A stretch of DNA of 64,000 bases from the NCBI GenBank assembly GCA_030626025.1, contig DAOUPT010000006.1, positions 1 to 64,000 of the forward strand. Reading direction: 5' to 3'. Origin of the DNA: Anderseniella sp. (GTDB taxonomy: Bacteria > Pseudomonadota > Alphaproteobacteria > Rhizobiales > Aestuariivirgaceae). Position numbers and translations under genes: made by a program. Position 1 is the stretch's first letter. Each line of letters opens with the position of its first letter. The notes beneath the pieces were generated by a model. That model had not been told where the DNA came from, ran no database searches, and was given only the letters and a program-made list of their open reading frames with translations. Below are positions 59,667-64,000 of the stretch, in pieces.

Positions 59667-60797
59667 ATGGAATCACTTGCTATCAAACAATCCAGACTAG
59701 GTCTGAAATCGCCGCGCCCTTTTAATCCAATGCTGGTGCCGGGGCACAGTCGCGGCCGTGGTGCCCGCTCAAACGTGTCAGGTCGTCATGAACGGATACA
59801 ACGTTCAATATTTGATGATGGCTGGAACAGTATTGAAGAACTACCCAGACTCAAAACAACTGTCAGCGTGGAAAAAGCCAAATCGATTATCAGTAAAAAC
59901 CAGTCTCCCGATTTATGGTTTGATCGTTCGGTTAACCCTTACCGGGGTTGTGAACACGGCTGTGTTTATTGTTACGCCCGCCCGAGCCATGCTCATATGG
60001 GCCTGTCGCCGGGGTTGGATTTCGAGGCCAAACTGTTTGCCAAAACCAATGCCGCAGATGTGTTGCGCCAAACCTTTTGTAAAAAGAGCTATCAACCCAA
60101 AACCATCATGTTGGGTTCCAATACAGATGTCTATCAACCGATTGAACGACAATATCGCCTGACCAGAGAAATTCTTGAGGTCATGCTGGAGTTTTCCCAC
60201 CCCGTTGCCATTGTTACCAAATCAGCATCGATTTTGCGGGATCTGGATTTATTGAAAGCGTTAGCTGAAAAGAATTTGGTCAAAGTGGCCATTTCAATCA
60301 CCAGTCTTGATCACAAACTATCAAGGTCTATAGAGCCAAGAGCTTCCGCACCGGGCAAACGTCTGCAAGCAATGGAAATGCTGGCAAAATCGGGCGTTCC
60401 AACAAGCGCTCTGGTCGCACCAGTTATTCCTGCGGTAAATGATCATGAGATTGAAAAAATTCTTGGCGCGGTTTCAGTAACCGGTGCCAGCGAGGCCGGT
60501 TTTACCATGTTGCGACTGCCCGCCGAAGTGCGTCCGCAATTTAAAGAATGGCTGATGGCTGAAATGCCGGATCGCGCTGCCCATGTGATTTCACTGGTGC
60601 GCAGTTTGCATGATGGCAAAGACTACGATTCAAGCTGGGGGCAGCGCCGTCGTGGCAGCGGTCCCTATGCATGGTCCATCGCCCGCCGGTTCGAGTTGGC
60701 GGCAAAACGTCTGAAACTTAATCTTTCACCGGTAAAATTAGCAACTGACAGATTCACTAGACCACCACAAATTGGCGAACAACTGCCACTATTCTAA
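59667..60797 (+). CDS. PA0069-family (SplB-like) radical SAM protein
   Basis: A 376-residue radical SAM protein. The cluster motif is C-EHG-C-VY-C in NPYRGCEHGCVYCYARPSH, preceded by WFDRSVNPYRG, as in spore-photoproduct-lyase-like proteins; MLGSNTDVYQPIERQYRLTR and AISITSLDHKLSRSIEPRA follow. The family is widespread in proteobacteria and its substrate is unknown. The C-terminal QLPLF resembles a beta-clamp-binding peptide (QLxLF), which would fit a DNA-linked task; this point is inference. Confidence 0.9.
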   Translation: MESLAIKQSRLGLKSPRPFNPMLVPGHSRGRGARSNVSGRHERIQRSIFDDGWNSIEELPRLKTTVSVEKAKSIISKNQSPDLWFDRSVNPYRGCEHGCVYCYARPSHAHMGLSPGLDFEAKLFAKTNAADVLRQTFCKKSYQPKTIMLGSNTDVYQPIERQYRLTREILEVMLEFSHPVAIVTKSASILRDLDLLKALAEKNLVKVAISITSLDHKLSRSIEPRASAPGKRLQAMEMLAKSGVPTSALVAPVIPAVNDHEIEKILGAVSVTGASEAGFTMLRLPAEVRPQFKEWLMAEMPDRAAHVISLVRSLHDGKDYDSSWGQRRRGSGPYAWSIARRFELAAKRLKLNLSPVKLATDRFTRPPQIGEQLPLF

Positions 60798-60817
60798 AAA
60801 TGTTCTAAAAGCAGGAC

Positions 60818-61456
60818 ATGAACCAAATTGATTCGAAAAAGCAAAAACCGGATTTTTCTTTTGAAACGGTCCACCTTGATGCCGGGCGTAGTCCGGTTGC
60901 CGGTGTAGATGAGGCCGGGCGAGGCCCGTGGGCCGGACCGGTGGTGGCTGCAGCCGTTATACTCGACCGGGACAATATCCCCGAAGGGCTGAATGATTCG
61001 AAAAAACTGACTGAAGCGCGACGTGAGGTATTATTTGATCAAATTCGCGAAACGTCCGAGTTTGGCATCGGCATTATTGAGGCATCTGAAATCGATCGGA
61101 TCAATATTCTCCAGGCAACTCTGCAAGCCATGAGCAATGCAATTGCAGAGTTGCCCCGTCCACCGATGGTCGCGCTGATTGATGGCAACAAGGCCCCGCC
61201 ATTGGAATACCAAAGCGAGACTATCAAAAAGGGCGATGCCCGCTCGCTTTCAATCGCTGCTGCTTCAATCATCGCAAAAGTCACCCGCGACCGCATGATG
61301 AAAGAACTCGATCTACAATTTCCCGGTTATAGTTTTGCCCGTCACAAAGGCTATGGCACGGCTATTCATGCCGCTGCCCTTGAAAAACTTGGCCCGTGCC
61401 CGCAACACCGCAAGTCCTTTGCCCCGATCAGAGCGTTGTTGCTCAAGTCAAAATGA
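60818..61456 (+). CDS. rnhB: Ribonuclease HII
   Basis: A 212-residue enzyme that removes ribonucleotides from DNA. The first catalytic block is VAGVDEAGRGPWAGPVVAAAV (Asp-Glu pair), then LNDSKKLTEARRE, IIEASEIDRINILQATLQAM, ALIDGNKAPP and the last acidic site with IAAASIIAKVTRDR and HKGYGTAIHAAAL. Its length is normal; the first 25 residues are variable. The gene stop is at the GACTC (GANTC) site that opens the ccrM leader. Confidence 0.96.
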   Translation: MNQIDSKKQKPDFSFETVHLDAGRSPVAGVDEAGRGPWAGPVVAAAVILDRDNIPEGLNDSKKLTEARREVLFDQIRETSEFGIGIIEASEIDRINILQATLQAMSNAIAELPRPPMVALIDGNKAPPLEYQSETIKKGDARSLSIAAASIIAKVTRDRMMKELDLQFPGYSFARHKGYGTAIHAAALEKLGPCPQHRKSFAPIRALLLKSK

Positions 61457-61532
61457 CTCGAGTTTATCAATCCTGTTAACCATAAAACCCAAACAGGGTT
61501 CCCTCAGGACTCGCCAGACTCCATTGTGATTC
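61455..61532 (+). promoter_or_regulatory. ccrM leader with four GANTC sites and a CtrA half-site
   Basis: GANTC occurs at 61455-61459 (gactc), 61508-61512 (gactc), 61517-61521 (gactc) and 61528-61532 (gattc), three of them within 25 bases. TTAACCAT, the CtrA half-site of Caulobacter, is at 61476-61483. In Caulobacter and relatives ccrM is turned on by CtrA and shut off by methylation of GANTC sites in its own promoter, so the same loop is suggested here. The distance to the ATG at 61623 is 90 bases. Confidence 0.65.
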
Positions 61533-61550
61533 TTGTGAGTTGAGTTAAGT

Positions 61551-62729
<1,179 letters not shown>

Positions 62730-62741
62730 GTCGACGTCGGA

Positions 62742-63758
62742 CTAACCCTTTAGAACGTCAGACCCAAACGCTTCGACCAATACTTTTTTCATCACCGTCG
62801 GTAGAGCCTTGCCTGCCAGTTGATTTAGAGCCACCCATTCATGGGTGCTTGAGTCACGAATTTCAGCTTCGTTGATTGTGTCACTGGTAATAACTTCCAG
62901 CATCAGGTGAAAATGGGTAAAGGTGTGTTCAATCATTTTAACCGCGGTTGATTCGCCCTCAAGCCATTCGCTGCAAGGCACCTCGAGCATGCCGCCCAGC
63001 AAGCCTTTTACCGGTCGCCGCCGCAGCAAAACAGCGCCATCTTCACGCTGAACCACAAAAGCTTTCCCGCAACGGGTTGGCCTCGGTTTTTTCGGTATTT
63101 TGCGTGGCAAAGTGCTGGCGATACCTTTCTTCAACCCCCGGCACTCTGTTGCAAGCGGGCAGATGGTGCAATTTGGCGACCGCGGCGTACACACCGTTGC
63201 ACCAAGGTCCATCATGGCCTGGGCAAAATCACCAGCCCGTTGTTGCGGCACAAGAACAATGGCCCTCTTGTGGATCAAAGGTTTTGAATCAGGTAGCGGT
63301 GCCTCAATCGCATAGTAACGCGATAAAACCCGTTCAACATTGCCGTCCACCGCTGCAACCGACTGGTCAAAGGCAATCGCAGCAATCGCTCCGCCCGTGT
63401 AAGGACCGATACCCGGCAACTTTTGCAACTCAACAATAGTTTGAGGGAAAAACCCACCATGCTGGCCAGCAATGATTTTTGCGCAGGCATGCAGATTTCG
63501 CGCCCGGGCATAATAACCAAGCCCGGCCCATGCTGCCAGAATATCGTTGAGTTCAGCGCCTGCCATTGTATCGACATCAGGCCAGAGCCGCAGGAATTTC
63601 AAAAAATAACTTTTAACCGTCGCAACCGTGGTTTGCTGCAACATAATTTCAGACAGCCAGACGTGGTAAGGGTCCGGCACCTGTCCGTATGCGGCTCGCC
63701 AGGGCAATTCACGGCGGTGCTTGTCATACCAGGTCAGTATTTTATGCTGAAAATCCAA
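62742..63758 (-). CDS. mutY: A/G-specific adenine glycosylase
   Basis: A 338-residue MutY that removes adenine paired with 8-oxoguanine. The helix-hairpin-helix is LPGIGPYTGGAIAAIAF, followed by the catalytic aspartate in AVDGNVERVLSRYYA. The 4Fe-4S site is C-x6-C-x2-C-x5-C in CTPRSPNCTICPLATEC. WYDKHRRELPWRAAYG at the N-terminus and a NUDIX-like C-terminal domain (VLLRRRPVKGLLGGMLEVPCSEW) complete the layout. It is convergent with ccrM and divergent from the DUF721 gene. Confidence 0.97.
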   Translation of the reverse strand: MDFQHKILTWYDKHRRELPWRAAYGQVPDPYHVWLSEIMLQQTTVATVKSYFLKFLRLWPDVDTMAGAELNDILAAWAGLGYYARARNLHACAKIIAGQHGGFFPQTIVELQKLPGIGPYTGGAIAAIAFDQSVAAVDGNVERVLSRYYAIEAPLPDSKPLIHKRAIVLVPQQRAGDFAQAMMDLGATVCTPRSPNCTICPLATECRGLKKGIASTLPRKIPKKPRPTRCGKAFVVQREDGAVLLRRRPVKGLLGGMLEVPCSEWLEGESTAVKMIEHTFTHFHLMLEVITSDTINEAEIRDSSTHEWVALNQLAGKALPTVMKKVLVEAFGSDVLKG

Positions 63759-63880
63759 AGGAAACGCCTACATTAAAAAATTGAAAGTATCATTCCCAGT
63801 GCTTGCACGCTAGAATGTTATCAGGCAGCCCACAGTTTTAAACTATAACAGCTGCGCAATTGGTCATTTAAGGTGCCGTG

Positions 63881-64000
63881 ATGAAGGCAGTCGGGAAACA
63901 TTTCGCCAAGGTTGCTGAGAAAGCCTACGCCCGTCACGGTACAGCCTGGGCCGGACTTTTAAGCAATTGGCGCAGCATTGTCGGTGAACCGCTTTGTGAT
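63881..64000 (+). CDS. DUF721 (DciA-like) protein, 3' end cut off by window edge
   Basis: Forty codons are visible from the ATG at 63881 to the window end, all open: MKAVGKHFAKVAEKAY, then HGTAWAGLLSNWRSIVGEPL. The pattern W-R-S-I-V-G is that of DUF721, the family of DciA, the bacterial helicase loader or operator. In Hyphomicrobiales this gene commonly stands divergent from mutY. A GTG at 63878 is a possible alternative start. The rest of the gene lies outside the window. Confidence 0.75.
   Translation, partial: MKAVGKHFAKVAEKAYARHGTAWAGLLSNWRSIVGEPLCD

Overview
The window is a 64 kb chromosomal piece of an alphaproteobacterium, most likely of the Hyphomicrobiales (Rhizobiales). The grounds are a CcrM-type GANTC methyltransferase whose leader carries a CtrA-like half site, the order rnhB-ccrM-mutY-DUF721, a full hopanoid gene set with HpnN and HpnO, an Atm1-type exporter, and palindromic intergenic repeats of a kind I associate with rhizobia. 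Genus cannot be told from this sequence. Coding density is high and many neighbours overlap by 4 to 10 bases. I found no rRNA, tRNA, CRISPR array, transposase or prophage gene.

Layout. 1-5022: the end of cysS, a palindromic element, a solo DUF559 nuclease-like gene, a 45-residue membrane protein, a GFA-family protein, citramalate synthase and RarD. 5053-19883: hopanoid synthesis. One strand reads hydrolase-hpnC-hpnB-dxs-hpnD-hpnE-shc-hpnG; the other reads hpnO-hpnN-hpnH and converges on it. Dxs supplies isoprenoid precursor, HpnC/D/E make squalene, Shc cyclises it, HpnH/G/O build the side chain and HpnN exports it. 20008-25520: a PadR-type regulator with dyad operators, an RND efflux pair and a CBS protein. 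25580-32456: phosphatidylserine synthase and decarboxylase, YbjQ, Atm1-like ABC exporter, a LysM protein and a LOG-family protein.

32470-36592 is the most unusual part. Five same-strand genes encode a nuclease-fold secreted protein lacking the usual acidic residue, two paralogous secreted proteins built from tandem [12 protein letters not shown] units (one fused to a cytochrome P460-like domain with CHDCH), a periplasmic FGE/SUMF1-like protein and a histidine-rich conserved protein. I know of no described function for this set. I propose a cysteine-repeat, metal- or haem-related periplasmic module and give tests for it.

36742-46154 looks like part of taurine/sulfoacetaldehyde use: an Lrp regulator and alanine dehydrogenase, Xsc, a TauE/SafE-type exporter and a phosphate acetyltransferase, interspersed with a GNAT protein, an L,D-transpeptidase and an unknown membrane protein. 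46302-54519 holds a SLATT-like orphan, a TetR/GST pair with two matching operators, a cupin, pdxH, fabI, a phosphatase, aroC, a pseudouridine synthase and ispE. 54516-64000 holds a TPR protein, a DMT transporter, an MBL-fold enzyme, a pair of glycosyltransferase-like proteins, a SplB-like radical SAM protein, rnhB, ccrM, mutY and the start of a DUF721 (DciA-like) gene.
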